This document shows positions 26,030-34,789 of a DNA stretch of 64,000 nt, in pieces. The notes beneath the pieces are model-generated. The model was given only the letters and a program-made list of their open reading frames with translations. It did not search any database and was not told the DNA's origin. The stretch's first letter is position 1, and each line of letters opens with the position of its first letter. Position numbers and translations under genes: made by a program. The DNA comes from Flavobacterium sp. Root935 (GTDB lineage Bacteria > Bacteroidota > Bacteroidia > Flavobacteriales > Flavobacteriaceae), in assembly GCF_001429295.1 (NCBI RefSeq), contig NZ_LMJL01000008.1:1239552-1303551 (forward strand), read 5' to 3'.

Positions 26030-26941
26030 CTAAATAAAACTTAAAACGAAGTACCAAACAGCAAGAGTTACAAATGAAATTGGAATTCCGAAACCGATCA
26101 TCATACTGCTTAATTTGGGCTTTAAACCATAAGTTGAAGCTAAAATAGCACCCGTAATCATTGGAGCCATAGCAGTTTCCATTAAGGTGATTTTTATAAC
26201 TTCAGAGCGTTGATTAAAAATAAAAACATATAGTACAAAGATTATGAAAGGAACTAAAATTAACTTAAAGAAAAGTCCCAGTCTCAAGAATTTCCAATGC
26301 TGGCTTTTTCGATCAAAAGTTAATTGGAGACCAACAGAAAGCAAAGCTAAAGGCGTTACTAAACTGCCTATTTTCAATAACAGTGATTGAATATTTTCAT
26401 TTAAATCAAATTGGAAAATGTTCATCAAACATGATATAACAAACATGATAAAAGGCGGAAACAGAATTATTTTTTTCAAAATTCCCAAAGCGTTTGGGCT
26501 TCCTTTAGAATAAAAAGCTGCTGTAAACACACCAAGAGTCGATACAACGACAAAAGTTCCAGGCTGATCGACCAACACTGCCGTTTCTAATCCTTTTTTT
26601 CCAAATAAAGCTTCAATAATTGGATAACCAAGAAAAGAGCTATTACTCAATCCAGCAGTTAAAATCAAACACCCAATTAATTTATTAGACCAGCCATTTC
26701 TTCTTCCTAAAAAATGAAAAAACACAAAGGCTAATAAATAAGTAATCCACCCTGCTCCTATTGGAAACAAAAGTTCACTGCTCCATTTTATTTTCGGAAT
26801 GTGATATAAGGTGATCGCAGGGAGACAGAAATAAATAACAATTTTATTAAGTGTCTTATAGATATGAGTAGGAAATTGTTTTACGTGTTGTAAAACTAAA
26901 CCTAGGGAAAGAAAGAGAAATATCAATATAAAGTTGTTCAT
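26030..26941 (-). CDS. AEC (auxin efflux carrier) family transporter
   Basis: A 303-aa protein with ten membrane helices in two five-helix halves, as in the bile/arsenite/auxin carrier superfamily. SNSSFLGYPIIEALFG in the first half and TPLALLSVGLQL in the second are the AEC hallmark segments. It probably moves an organic anion. The start is taken at MNNFILIFLFLSLG. An in-frame TTG 51 bases earlier lies in the -33 part of a promoter (26957-26992) and is unlikely to be used. Confidence 0.85.
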   Translation of the reverse strand: MNNFILIFLFLSLGLVLQHVKQFPTHIYKTLNKIVIYFCLPAITLYHIPKIKWSSELLFPIGAGWITYLLAFVFFHFLGRRNGWSNKLIGCLILTAGLSNSSFLGYPIIEALFGKKGLETAVLVDQPGTFVVVSTLGVFTAAFYSKGSPNALGILKKIILFPPFIMFVISCLMNIFQFDLNENIQSLLLKIGSLVTPLALLSVGLQLTFDRKSQHWKFLRLGLFFKLILVPFIIFVLYVFIFNQRSEVIKITLMETAMAPMITGAILASTYGLKPKLSSMMIGFGIPISFVTLAVWYFVLSFI

Positions 26942-26956
26942 ATCACGGCTTACGCA

Positions 26957-26992
26957 CAAAAATAGGAATTTATAAATTGCGATGCTGAACAA
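26957..26992 (-). promoter_or_regulatory. Probable promoter of the AEC transporter gene
   Basis: On the minus strand TATTTTTG (26957-26964) lies 15 bases before the ATG; a TTG at 26990-26992 is 25 bases further up, a little beyond the usual spacing. Confidence 0.5.
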
Positions 26993-27044
26993 ATTATAGC
27001 ACTTCTTTAAGTTTTTTGTTACTTTTAATATTTAAAAAAAAGTA

Positions 27045-27611
27045 ATGCAGCAAATACGAGACAATTTGGAACGAATGGTAAAACTTTCTGATGAAGACTG
27101 GAATATCTTTTCGTCAAAACTTATCCGTCAGGAATTTTCAAAGAAAACGGCAATTCTTCATACTGGCCACGTTGAAAGTTACCTTTCCTTTATAGAAAAA
27201 GGAATCGTTAGGTACTACATTCCTTCAGAAAATAAAGATCTCACTTTTACTTTTGTATTTGATGGCGAATTTACAAGTGGTTACGACTCCTTTATTACCC
27301 GATTACCCGTAAATTATACTATTGAAACTCTTGCAGATACTATATTATGGCGTATCTCTTATAATGATCTTCAGTATATTTATGCCAAAACCGAAATCGG
27401 TAATACTATCGGCCGTTTGGCAAGCGAAGTATTATTTCTTAAAAAATCAAAAAGAGAATTGTCGTTACTAAATGATTCTGCAGAACAACGATACCTTAAT
27501 TTATTTACTGAGCAACCTCAATTAATTCAAAAAATACCTCAAAAATACCTTGCTTCTTATATCGGTATTACTCCACAAGCTTTAAGCCGAATTAGAAAGC
27601 GCATTTCATAA
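27045..27611 (+). CDS. Crp/Fnr-like transcription regulator
   Basis: A 188-aa protein with an N-terminal cyclic-nucleotide-binding-like beta roll (about 25-115; ILHTGHVESYLSFIEKGIVRYY and DGEFTSGYDSFITR). The C-terminal helix-turn-helix is short: QKYLASYIGITPQALSRIRKRI at the very end. The residues that bind cAMP in true Crp are not evident, as is common in this Bacteroidota group. It is divergent from the AEC carrier gene and 61 bases upstream of the DoxX gene, either of which could be its target. Confidence 0.85.
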   Translation: MQQIRDNLERMVKLSDEDWNIFSSKLIRQEFSKKTAILHTGHVESYLSFIEKGIVRYYIPSENKDLTFTFVFDGEFTSGYDSFITRLPVNYTIETLADTILWRISYNDLQYIYAKTEIGNTIGRLASEVLFLKKSKRELSLLNDSAEQRYLNLFTEQPQLIQKIPQKYLASYIGITPQALSRIRKRIS

Positions 27612-27672
27612 CCCAGGTTCATTGTTTTAGGTTTCTTTACTGTGCAACTTTGTATAATAAAAACAAAAAGAT

Positions 27673-28137
27673 ATGGAAACCTTAATTGTATTATTTGGTG
27701 CTTTTACTGCAACTCTACTTATTATCTGGCTTACAACCAAACGACTTGAACTATCATTCTCAGGAAGGGTTGCCATGGCACTTATGCTAGTATTTACAGC
27801 TATAGGTCATTTTGCCTTTACGAAAGGAATGGCAATGATGATTTCTTTTTTACCTTGGGCAAACGCCATTGTACTGGCGACAGGAATTATAGAATTAGTC
27901 GCTGCAATTGGACTCCTATTGCCAAGTACCAAAGTCCTTACCGGAAATTTGCTTATTTTATTTTTTATACTGCTACTTCCGGCTAACATTTATGCGGCTA
28001 GTAATAATATCAATTTGCAAACTGCAGACTATACAGGCAAAGGACTTTCCTATTTATGGCTTAGAATCCCAATGCAACTTCTTTTTATACTTTGGGTATA
28101 TTTTTCTTCTATTAGGAATAATCAAAAATCAAAATAG
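27673..28137 (+). CDS. DoxX-like membrane protein
   Basis: A 154-aa protein with four membrane helices. RVAMALMLVFTAIGHFAFTKG and the following FLPWANAIVLATGIIELVAAIGLLLP match the DoxX/DoxD family, with helices at about 4-20, 30-48, 60-85 and 90-110. Family members take part in respiratory or redox membrane chemistry, but no function can be given here. Probably controlled with, or by, the upstream Crp-like regulator. Confidence 0.82.
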   Translation: METLIVLFGAFTATLLIIWLTTKRLELSFSGRVAMALMLVFTAIGHFAFTKGMAMMISFLPWANAIVLATGIIELVAAIGLLLPSTKVLTGNLLILFFILLLPANIYAASNNINLQTADYTGKGLSYLWLRIPMQLLFILWVYFSSIRNNQKSK

Positions 28138-28265
28138 TCAATCAGGAAAATGCGCATCATTCAATTTAATGATGTGCATCTTTTTTGCTTTTCACTGGTT
28201 AAGTGACTTTTAAGTACCAAAAATTAATTTTTAGTTAAAACTTTTTTTATTTCAAAAAAGCCACT

Positions 28266-28273
28266 TATATTTG
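28266..28273 (+). promoter_or_regulatory. -7 element before the Rrf2-family gene
   Basis: TATATTTG, a perfect -7 match, 19 bases before the ATG at 28293. No TTG at the expected distance; T-runs are present instead. Confidence 0.55.
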
Positions 28274-28292
28274 TAACATATTTTATTACAGT

Positions 28293-28700
28293 ATGATTTC
28301 AGGTAAATTTGCCATAACGATTCACATTCTTACTTTGCTCCATAAATTCCCAAATGATTTTTTGTCATCTGAGTTTATTGCGGGAAGTATTAATTTAAAT
28401 CCTGTTTTGGTTCGAAAAGAAATTGCCAACCTAAAAGCTCATCATGTTGTAGAAAGTAAAGAAGGAAAAAATGGCGGTACAAAATTGGCGGTTAATGCTG
28501 CTGAACTGACTTTAAAACAAATATTCGAAATGACCTTTGAAACTATTGGTTTAGGTTTTGCTAAAAATCAGCCAAATCCTGATTGTCCTGTTGGAAAAAA
28601 CATCAATCAGCATTTGGAAGCTTTATATAGCGAAATGAACCAAAAAGTTAGCACACAGCTGGAAGCAATTTCATTGGAAGATTTTTCGAATCAATTTTAA
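28293..28700 (+). CDS. Rrf2 family transcription regulator (YwnA-like)
   Basis: A 135-aa winged-helix repressor. FAITIHILTLLHKF, SSEFIAGSINLNPVLVRKEI and ESKEGKNGGTKLAVNAAELTL give the Rrf2 helix-turn-helix and wing. The three-cysteine iron-sulfur cluster pattern of IscR/NsrR is missing; only one Cys is present, in PDCPVG, which suits a thiol- or aldehyde-sensing YwnA-type member. The NAD(P)H-binding gene directly downstream matches the common ywnA-ywnB type pairing and is the probable target. Confidence 0.87.
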   Translation: MISGKFAITIHILTLLHKFPNDFLSSEFIAGSINLNPVLVRKEIANLKAHHVVESKEGKNGGTKLAVNAAELTLKQIFEMTFETIGLGFAKNQPNPDCPVGKNINQHLEALYSEMNQKVSTQLEAISLEDFSNQF

Positions 28701-28757
28701 AACTATTTTTTTAACCTAAACTGTAACATTTTTTATTACTAAATAAATTTATATATT

Positions 28758-29399
28758 ATGAAAATCGCACTTATCGGAGCAACAGGATTTGTTGGCTCAG
28801 CAATTTTAAACGAATTAGCAGATAGAAAACATGAAATTACTGCAATAGCAAGAACTCCAAAAGATACTGCAAACGCCATTTGGGTTGCTGCAGATATTTT
28901 TAATGTTGATGCATTGGCAGAAATTTTAAAAGGCCACGATACAATTATTAACGCATATAATCCAGGTTGGACAAACCCAAACATCTATGATGACTTTTTA
29001 GCAGGTTCTAAAGCTATTCAGGAAGCAGTTAAAAAATCAGGAGTTAAACGTTTCATTACTATTGGCGGAGGCGGAAGTTTGTTTGTTGCTCCAGGTTTAC
29101 AAGCAGTTGATACTCCAGATTTTCCAAAAGAATTTTATGCAGGCGCTACAGCGGCAAGAGATTATTTAAATGTAATTAAGGAAGAAAAAGATTTAGACTG
29201 GGCATTCTTCAGTCCTGCTTTTGAAATGCATGGCGGAATTACAACAGGAAGAACAGGAAAATATCGTTTAGGATTAGAAAATCCAGTATTTAACGACGAG
29301 CAAAGAAGTATTTTATCTGTAGAAGATTTAGCAGTTGTTATTGCTGATGAAGCAGAAAATCCAAAACATCATCAAGTTAGATTTACAGCTGGTTACTAA
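28758..29399 (+). CDS. NAD(P)H-binding oxidoreductase (YwnB-like, atypical SDR)
   Basis: A 213-aa protein with a Rossmann motif at the start, IGATGFVGSAIL (residues 5-16), and the NmrA/YwnB-like stretch VKRFITIGGGGSLF near residue 95. FSPAFEMHGGITTGRTGKYRLG is conserved in the YwnB group. The YxxxK catalytic pair of classical SDRs is not seen, so it may be a reductase for quinone-like or aldehyde compounds, or a sensor protein. It lies 57 bases after the Rrf2 gene. Confidence 0.83.
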   Translation: MKIALIGATGFVGSAILNELADRKHEITAIARTPKDTANAIWVAADIFNVDALAEILKGHDTIINAYNPGWTNPNIYDDFLAGSKAIQEAVKKSGVKRFITIGGGGSLFVAPGLQAVDTPDFPKEFYAGATAARDYLNVIKEEKDLDWAFFSPAFEMHGGITTGRTGKYRLGLENPVFNDEQRSILSVEDLAVVIADEAENPKHHQVRFTAGY

Positions 29400-29408
29400 T
29401 TTTTTTTT

Positions 29409-29620
29409 AGCCACGAATTACACGAATTTTCACGAATTGTTTGTTCCTATTTATAGAAGCTAATTTACTCATGTCATCCTTATCGAAGGCGAAGGACGCA
29501 CAAGTAACTCACAATTAATATTTTCAATCTTTGTCGAGCTGGTTTAGAGTCCTTCGACTTCGCTCAGGATGACAAAAAAAGCGTTAAAAATTAGAGGAAA
29601 TTCGAGTAATTCGTGGCAAA
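29409..29620. repeat. Nested intergenic repeat: CCACGAATT words around a GTCATCCT element
   Basis: Outer arms: CCACGAATTACACGAATTTT (29411-29430) and its reverse complement AATTCGAGTAATTCGTGG (29599-29616). Within them, an inner element runs from GTCATCCT (29473) to AGGATGAC (29573), with further pairing of CGAAGGCGAAGGAC against GTCCTTCGACTTCG. The inner centre holds CAATCTTTGTCGAG (29525-29538), also found in the element at 47557-47655. This accounts for the whole 303-base gap before meaB. Confidence 0.75.
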
Positions 29621-29702
29621 CCTAACAACACAGTTTCAAAGGAACAATTGTCTTTTGAAACTGTTTTTGTTTTCTGTACTTTTACAATATTAAAAAAGTA
29701 TT

Positions 29703-30800
29703 TTGTCAAGTTTTAAAAAACAGTCGAGCAGCATTACTGAAAAAGCTGGAATTTCACCTCCTGAAATCACCAATGTTTCGGCTATCAATCAAATTAAAAG
29801 CAAACGCAGACAACAGCCCTCTTCTGAGGAATTAATTAAAGGAATTTTAGATGGTAGCAGAACTTCTTTAAGCCGTGCTATAACTTTAATCGAAAGTACA
29901 AATCCAGATCATTTTGAAAAAGCCAGTGCAGTTGTTCAAGGCTGCTTACAACATGCGAATAAATCTATCCGAATAGGAATTACAGGTGTTCCCGGCGTTG
30001 GAAAAAGTACTTTTATTGAAGCTTTCGGAAAACAACTTACTGAGTTAGGAAAAAAAGTAGCCGTATTAGCAGTCGACCCAAGCAGTTCGCTTTCACACGG
30101 CAGTATTTTAGGAGATAAAACCCGAATGGAAGAATTGGTTAAAGATGAAAATGCTTTTATAAGACCAAGCGCTTCTGGGGAAACTTTAGGCGGTGTCGCG
30201 CGTAAAACGAGAGAAACAATTATTCTTTGCGAAGCTGCAGGTTTTGATACTATTATTATAGAAACTGTTGGTGTTGGCCAAAGCGAAACTGCCGTTCACA
30301 GTATGGTTGATTTCTTTTTGCTTTTAAAAATTTCTGGTGCCGGCGATGAACTTCAAGGTATCAAACGCGGTATTATGGAAATGGCAGACGCAATTGTCAT
30401 CAATAAAGCGGATGGAGATAATATCAAAAAAGCAAATCAGGCAAAACTTGAATTCAATAGAGCTTTGCATTTGTTTCCACCAAAAAAATCAAATTGGCAG
30501 CCAAAAGTAACCACTTGCAGTTCACTGACAAAAGATGGCATTCCTGAAGTTTGGAATACTATTTCTGAATATTTTGAATTAACTAAAGAAAGCGGATTTT
30601 TCGACGAAAAAAGAAATGACCAAAATCATTTCTGGATGATGGAAACCATCAACGAACAATTAAAACAAAACTTCTATAATCAGCCAGAAATTATTTCACT
30701 TTTAGAAGAAAGCAAAAAAGCAGTGCAAAAAAATGAAATTTCACCTTTTGCAGCTGCTTCTGAGTTGTTAAAATTATATTTTTCTAAAGATTCTAAGTGA
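29703..30800 (+). CDS. meaB: Methylmalonyl-CoA mutase-associated GTPase MeaB (ArgK family)
   Basis: A G3E-type GTPase that guards methylmalonyl-CoA mutase and its B12 cofactor. GITGVPGVGKSTFIEAFG is the Walker A region (near residue 100). AVDPSSSLSHGSILGDKTRM, ETVGVGQSE and NKADGDN follow as switch and base-recognition motifs. C-terminal helices fit a length of 365 aa. The start is TTG at 29703; an in-frame stop at 29691 leaves no upstream ATG, and the next Met is deep in the GTPase domain. The N-terminal 45 residues are a polar extension. No mutase gene is nearby. Confidence 0.92.
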   Translation: MSSFKKQSSSITEKAGISPPEITNVSAINQIKSKRRQQPSSEELIKGILDGSRTSLSRAITLIESTNPDHFEKASAVVQGCLQHANKSIRIGITGVPGVGKSTFIEAFGKQLTELGKKVAVLAVDPSSSLSHGSILGDKTRMEELVKDENAFIRPSASGETLGGVARKTRETIILCEAAGFDTIIIETVGVGQSETAVHSMVDFFLLLKISGAGDELQGIKRGIMEMADAIVINKADGDNIKKANQAKLEFNRALHLFPPKKSNWQPKVTTCSSLTKDGIPEVWNTISEYFELTKESGFFDEKRNDQNHFWMMETINEQLKQNFYNQPEIISLLEESKKAVQKNEISPFAAASELLKLYFSKDSK

Positions 30801-30946
30801 CTAAGATACTAAGTTGCTAAGATTTTAATTTAGGAAATTGTCTAGTTTTGTCACATTGAGCAAAGTCGGAATGCTCTGCAGTTCTCTGATCAAACTGACA
30901 GTATATAAAAAACTTAGAACCTTAGTATCTTAGAATCTTAGCGCCT
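30785..30946. repeat. Nested repeat: CTAAG words around a TTGTCACATTGAGC element
   Basis: The left arm 30793-30822 (CTAAGTGACTAAGATACTAAG, then TTGCTAAG) and the right arm 30911-30946 (ACTTAGAACCTTAGTATCTTAG, then AATCTTAGCGCC) are reverse complements of the same degenerate words. The loop holds a different hairpin-like unit from TTGTCACATTGAGC (30848) to about 30903. It separates the convergent meaB and LTA-synthase-like genes. Confidence 0.7.
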
Positions 30947-32869
30947 TAATTTATACTTACTCTCCTTATACAAATTCCCAGCAGTAATCACATGCGCCAA
31001 AGCATCTTTAGCTAATTCTTCATTTAATTTAACAGGAATTAAAGTCGTATCATTTTTGATTTCAAATTGCAATGGTTTCAAATTTGGCTGCATAATTACA
31101 ACTTGATTTTCTACTCTAAATGCATTGATATCATTAAACTGCATAATAGATCTTCCTTGTACTTTTGGATCAAGTTTGCTTAAATTTCTACCTACCATTG
31201 GGGTTTCAAACGGAAGGCCTAAGTAACTTAACAATGTAGGCGGAATATCAATCTGGCTTGCTAATCTATCATAAATCGCTCCTTTTGGAACTCCAGGCCC
31301 CATAATAAATGCAGGAATATGGAATTTATTTATTGGCACTAAATTTTTGCCGTATGTTCTCGTATTATGATCTGCAATTACAATGAAAATGGTGTTTTTA
31401 AAATAATCTTCTTTTTTAGCCATTTCGAAGAATTTTCCAATAGAAAAATCAGCATATTTCATGGCGTTGTTTACCGTCGCCGCTTTTTTATCGTAAGGTT
31501 TAATTCTTCCTGCTGGATATTCAAATGGTTCATGATTTGAAGTCGAGAACATTAAAGAGAAAAATGGTTTGCTGCCTTTTGATTTGAAATACTGATTCGC
31601 TTTAGTTACCAAATCTTCATCAGAATAGCCCCAAGTTCCTTTAAAAGCATATTTGTTTCCATCAGATTCAAAATCTTCTTGATCTACAATATCTTGAAAA
31701 CCGTTTCCGTTGAAAAACGAAGCCATATTGTCAAAATTCGCCATTCCTCCGTAAATAAAACTCGTATCATAACCTTTTTGTTTTAAAGCCTCGGCAAGTG
31801 TAAAAAAGCCTTGCTGTGAGTTTCCAAGTTTTACAACACTTTCAGAAGGTGAAGGTAAAAATCCTGTTACAACAGCTTCTATTCCGCGAACACTTCTAGT
31901 TCCTGTGCAGTATAAATTGGTGAATAATGTTCCTTCTTTAGATAATTTGTCAAATTCTGGTGTCAAAGGTTTTCCGCCTAAGATTCCAACATATTCTGCG
32001 CCTAAACTTTCCTGCAGGAAAATCACTAAATTATAAGGTTTTTTCAAAACAGAATCTGGCTGCTGTACATGCAAAAATGGAATTTCAGCATCGGTAAAAT
32101 CATTTGGACCGGCAATCATGTATTTTTTTACACGTGCAATCGCTTCGGCTTCATCCATTTTACCATACATCTTTGTGTTTCCTTCATTTTTAATAGAATA
32201 TGCTGCAAAAGCAACGGTATAAAATGAATTTAAACCTAACGTATTAGTTAGTTGATCTGTCGAGAAAACAGCATTACTAGCATTAATCGGACGCTTTGAA
32301 GTTAAACTTGAACGTGCTCCAAAAAACAACACAAAAGCAAGTAATGGAAAAACCATTAATTTGAATTTATACTCTGTACTTGTGGTGTGAAAATATTTTT
32401 TTCCTTTTTTGAAGGCAAAATAAATCACAACTCCTAAAATCAGGAAAGTAACAATTATAGAAGTCAGATAACTTTTTAAAAGCATTCCGACAACTTCTTT
32501 TGGGTAAATTAAATAATCTAAGAAGATCTTATTTGGGCGCGTATCGTACTGCTTGACAAAATCCGGAGAAGCTAACTCCACAAATAGAATCAGAAACAGA
32601 AATAAGAAACTATAGATTACCAAAAACGTATTGGTAAATTTCAGCCATTTATTTGGCAGAAAAGTAATTAAAACAGCCGGCAGAAAAGACAAATAACAAA
32701 GTAAAATCAAATCCATTCGTAAACCGATTGGAAAAATGTACCAGAAATTTGGTGTTTGCTCTACTCTTTCTTTAAAAAGAAAAAATAAAAAGATTCGGCT
32801 TAAAGTAGTAATCAATAATCCGATTGCTATAAAATTAAATATAGGCTTTAAAAAACTTAATTTTTTCAT
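30938..32869 (-). CDS. LTA synthase / OpgB-type phosphotransferase (sulfatase fold)
   Basis: A 643-aa inner-membrane enzyme. Five N-terminal helices (about 10-205) precede a periplasmic alkaline-phosphatase-like domain. VIFLQESLGAEYVG supplies the first metal-binding Glu. GTRSVRGIEA contains the Thr nucleophile of the LtaS group, and IFVIADHNTRTYG the metal-binding Asp-His. Relatives transfer glycerol phosphate or phosphoethanolamine to glycans or lipids. In a Gram-negative cell, a periplasmic glucan, LPS or lipid is a more likely acceptor than lipoteichoic acid. Confidence 0.85.
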   Translation of the reverse strand: MKKLSFLKPIFNFIAIGLLITTLSRIFLFFLFKERVEQTPNFWYIFPIGLRMDLILLCYLSFLPAVLITFLPNKWLKFTNTFLVIYSFLFLFLILFVELASPDFVKQYDTRPNKIFLDYLIYPKEVVGMLLKSYLTSIIVTFLILGVVIYFAFKKGKKYFHTTSTEYKFKLMVFPLLAFVLFFGARSSLTSKRPINASNAVFSTDQLTNTLGLNSFYTVAFAAYSIKNEGNTKMYGKMDEAEAIARVKKYMIAGPNDFTDAEIPFLHVQQPDSVLKKPYNLVIFLQESLGAEYVGILGGKPLTPEFDKLSKEGTLFTNLYCTGTRSVRGIEAVVTGFLPSPSESVVKLGNSQQGFFTLAEALKQKGYDTSFIYGGMANFDNMASFFNGNGFQDIVDQEDFESDGNKYAFKGTWGYSDEDLVTKANQYFKSKGSKPFFSLMFSTSNHEPFEYPAGRIKPYDKKAATVNNAMKYADFSIGKFFEMAKKEDYFKNTIFIVIADHNTRTYGKNLVPINKFHIPAFIMGPGVPKGAIYDRLASQIDIPPTLLSYLGLPFETPMVGRNLSKLDPKVQGRSIMQFNDINAFRVENQVVIMQPNLKPLQFEIKNDTTLIPVKLNEELAKDALAHVITAGNLYKESKYKLRR

Positions 32870-32924
32870 TAGATAATTTAGATATTTAGCTAAAGTGTTT
32901 TGTACGAAGTAAGGGTGTACTTCC

Positions 32925-33152
32925 CTACTCTTCGTAACGGTTTACTTCACGATCGTAAAAATCATTTGCTTTTTCGATCAAGCTTTCCATTTCTGCATTC
33001 AATTCAGCTTCATCTAGATCTTCTGGTTCTTCTAAAAATTCTACCTCATCATCTTTTAAATTGATAATAAATCTTGGGTAATCAAGGTGAATGATAAAGA
33101 TATCATCTGGAAAATCAGTATTATCTCCAAGTAAAAATTTAGGTAATTCCAT
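32925..33152 (-). CDS. Small acidic cytoplasmic protein of unknown function
   Basis: A 75-aa protein rich in Asp and Glu. Its first 35 residues (LPKFLLGDNTDFPDDIFIIHLDYPRFIINL) look beta-rich. The rest (DEAELNAEMESLIEKANDFYDREV) is one acidic helix. I recognise no family but it looks like a real gene: codon use is normal, the start is well placed and spacing to both neighbours is clean. It lies 55 bases upstream of the LTA-synthase-like gene on the same strand, so they may be cotranscribed. Its last codons overlap a hairpin, TACGAAG with CTTCGTA. Confidence 0.75.
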   Translation of the reverse strand: MELPKFLLGDNTDFPDDIFIIHLDYPRFIINLKDDEVEFLEEPEDLDEAELNAEMESLIEKANDFYDREVNRYEE

Positions 33153-33213
33153 ATTTATTTTGTTTTATTAATTGTTTATTTATTTTGCTGTCACTGTTTA
33201 TGGGCAGTCAAAT

Positions 33214-34599
33214 TTAATTATTTGAAACTGAATTATTATTTAATTTTCTAGTTAAGTAATGAAAGCGAATATACAGAAAAAGCGCTGCAGCTGTTAAACC
33301 AGCCAAAAGTCCTATCCAAACTCCCTGCGCTTTTAAGTCGGTATGCTCTCCTAAATAATAAGAAATTGGAAAACCAATAACCCAATATGCAACAAACGTA
33401 ATATACATTGGGATTTTTACATCCTGCAATCCGCGTAAAGCGCCCAAAACCACAACCTGAATTCCGTCAGAAATTTGAAAAACAGCTGCAATTAAAAGCA
33501 ATTTTGAAGCGATACTGATTACTTCTTCATTGTCTAAAATCTGTCCTGTGTTTTCCATATTCAAAAAGATGTAAGGAAGATAATTATGAAAAACAATAAA
33601 GAATATAGCAAAAACAGTTTCTAAGATAATGGCAAGCAAGAAAATAGACCTCGCTACAACAATTAGTTTTTTATAATCCATTAAACCTCTTTGGTTACTC
33701 ACTCTAATCATCGAAGTAACACTTAGTCCCATTGCAAACATAAAAGTCATCGATGCAAGACTTAAAGCAATTTGATTGGCCGCCTGACTCGTTTTACCAA
33801 TATTACCACAAAGCCAGATAGAAGCCGTAAACAAAACCACTTCAAAAAGCATCTGCATAGCCGAAGGAAATCCGATACTGATAATCTTTTTAATAGTTGC
33901 TTTTTTAATTTCGTCGAAACTAAAGTTTTTGAAAAATCGTTTTAAATCATTTCTTCGTGAAAGCATGATATGCATGAACATAACTAGAAAGATCCTTGAA
34001 ATTACGGTACCAAGTGCTGCGCCAATAATTCCCATTTTTGGAAAAATCCAAATTCCGTAAATCAAAACATAATTAATTCCCACGTGAAGAACGTTTGCCA
34101 TTACCATTGCATACATCGAATATTTAGTCATCGACATTCCGTCTGCAAACTGTTTATATCCTTGATACATTATTAATGGAATCAACGAAAAAGCTACCCA
34201 TCCTAAATAAGGTTTTGCGAGCACAATTACATCTGCAGGCTGTTCCAATAATTCCATAATTGGTTTTGCAAACATAATAACTCCAAAAAGAACTAATCCT
34301 AAAATAGTACAGAGGAATAAACCGTGGTGAAATGCAGAACGAATTTTGTTGTCATTTTTCTCTGCATCTCCCTCTGCAACAATTGGTGTAATTGCTGTTG
34401 AAAATCCAATTCCAAGAGACATCGCGATGAAAATCATACTGTTACCTAGAGAAACCGCGGCAAGTTCTGTACTTCCTAATTTACCCACCATAATATTATC
34501 GACAATACCAATTAAAGTATGGCCAACCATTCCCAGAATAATAGGGTATGCCAGTCTCAAATTATACGAAAACTCTCTGGTGTACTGCTTTAAATTCAC
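33214..34599 (-). CDS. MATE family efflux transporter
   Basis: A 461-aa multidrug/toxin extrusion protein with twelve helices, driven by proton or sodium. The N-terminal YPIILGMVGHTLIGIVDNIMVG and LGSTELAAVSLGNS, and SIGFPSAMQMLFEVVLF in the second half, are NorM-type. The start codon is GTG at 34597-34599. A -7 element TATCTTTG lies 20 bases upstream. Substrate unknown. Confidence 0.92.
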   Translation of the reverse strand: MNLKQYTREFSYNLRLAYPIILGMVGHTLIGIVDNIMVGKLGSTELAAVSLGNSMIFIAMSLGIGFSTAITPIVAEGDAEKNDNKIRSAFHHGLFLCTILGLVLFGVIMFAKPIMELLEQPADVIVLAKPYLGWVAFSLIPLIMYQGYKQFADGMSMTKYSMYAMVMANVLHVGINYVLIYGIWIFPKMGIIGAALGTVISRIFLVMFMHIMLSRRNDLKRFFKNFSFDEIKKATIKKIISIGFPSAMQMLFEVVLFTASIWLCGNIGKTSQAANQIALSLASMTFMFAMGLSVTSMIRVSNQRGLMDYKKLIVVARSIFLLAIILETVFAIFFIVFHNYLPYIFLNMENTGQILDNEEVISIASKLLLIAAVFQISDGIQVVVLGALRGLQDVKIPMYITFVAYWVIGFPISYYLGEHTDLKAQGVWIGLLAGLTAAALFLYIRFHYLTRKLNNNSVSNN

Positions 34600-34619
34600 T
34601 TGTAATCAATTTTAGTCGG

Positions 34620-34627
34620 CAAAGATA
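34620..34627 (-). promoter_or_regulatory. -7 element before the MATE gene
   Basis: CAAAGATA reads TATCTTTG on the minus strand, 20 bases before the GTG start. No TTG at the proper distance. Confidence 0.5.
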
Positions 34628-34789
34628 ATCAGAAGCTTCGAATTCTATCCTATTAATAAAAATATAAGCCTTTATTAAGGGTAAAATAAGTATACCATAA
34701 TATTATATAACGATTTTTAAAAATTATATAACAAGCTCAAAAGTGCTCTATTTTACTTTTACATCATTAATAATTCAAAATTATAAGCC

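Noticed and set aside
29409..29620. CRISPR-like repeats (CCACGAATT words)
   Set aside because: Words are degenerate and inverted, spacing is irregular, and no cas genes are near.
30938..33152. Lipoteichoic acid synthesis unit
   Set aside because: The family name suggests it, but the cell type is Gram-negative and no other lipoteichoic acid genes are present.
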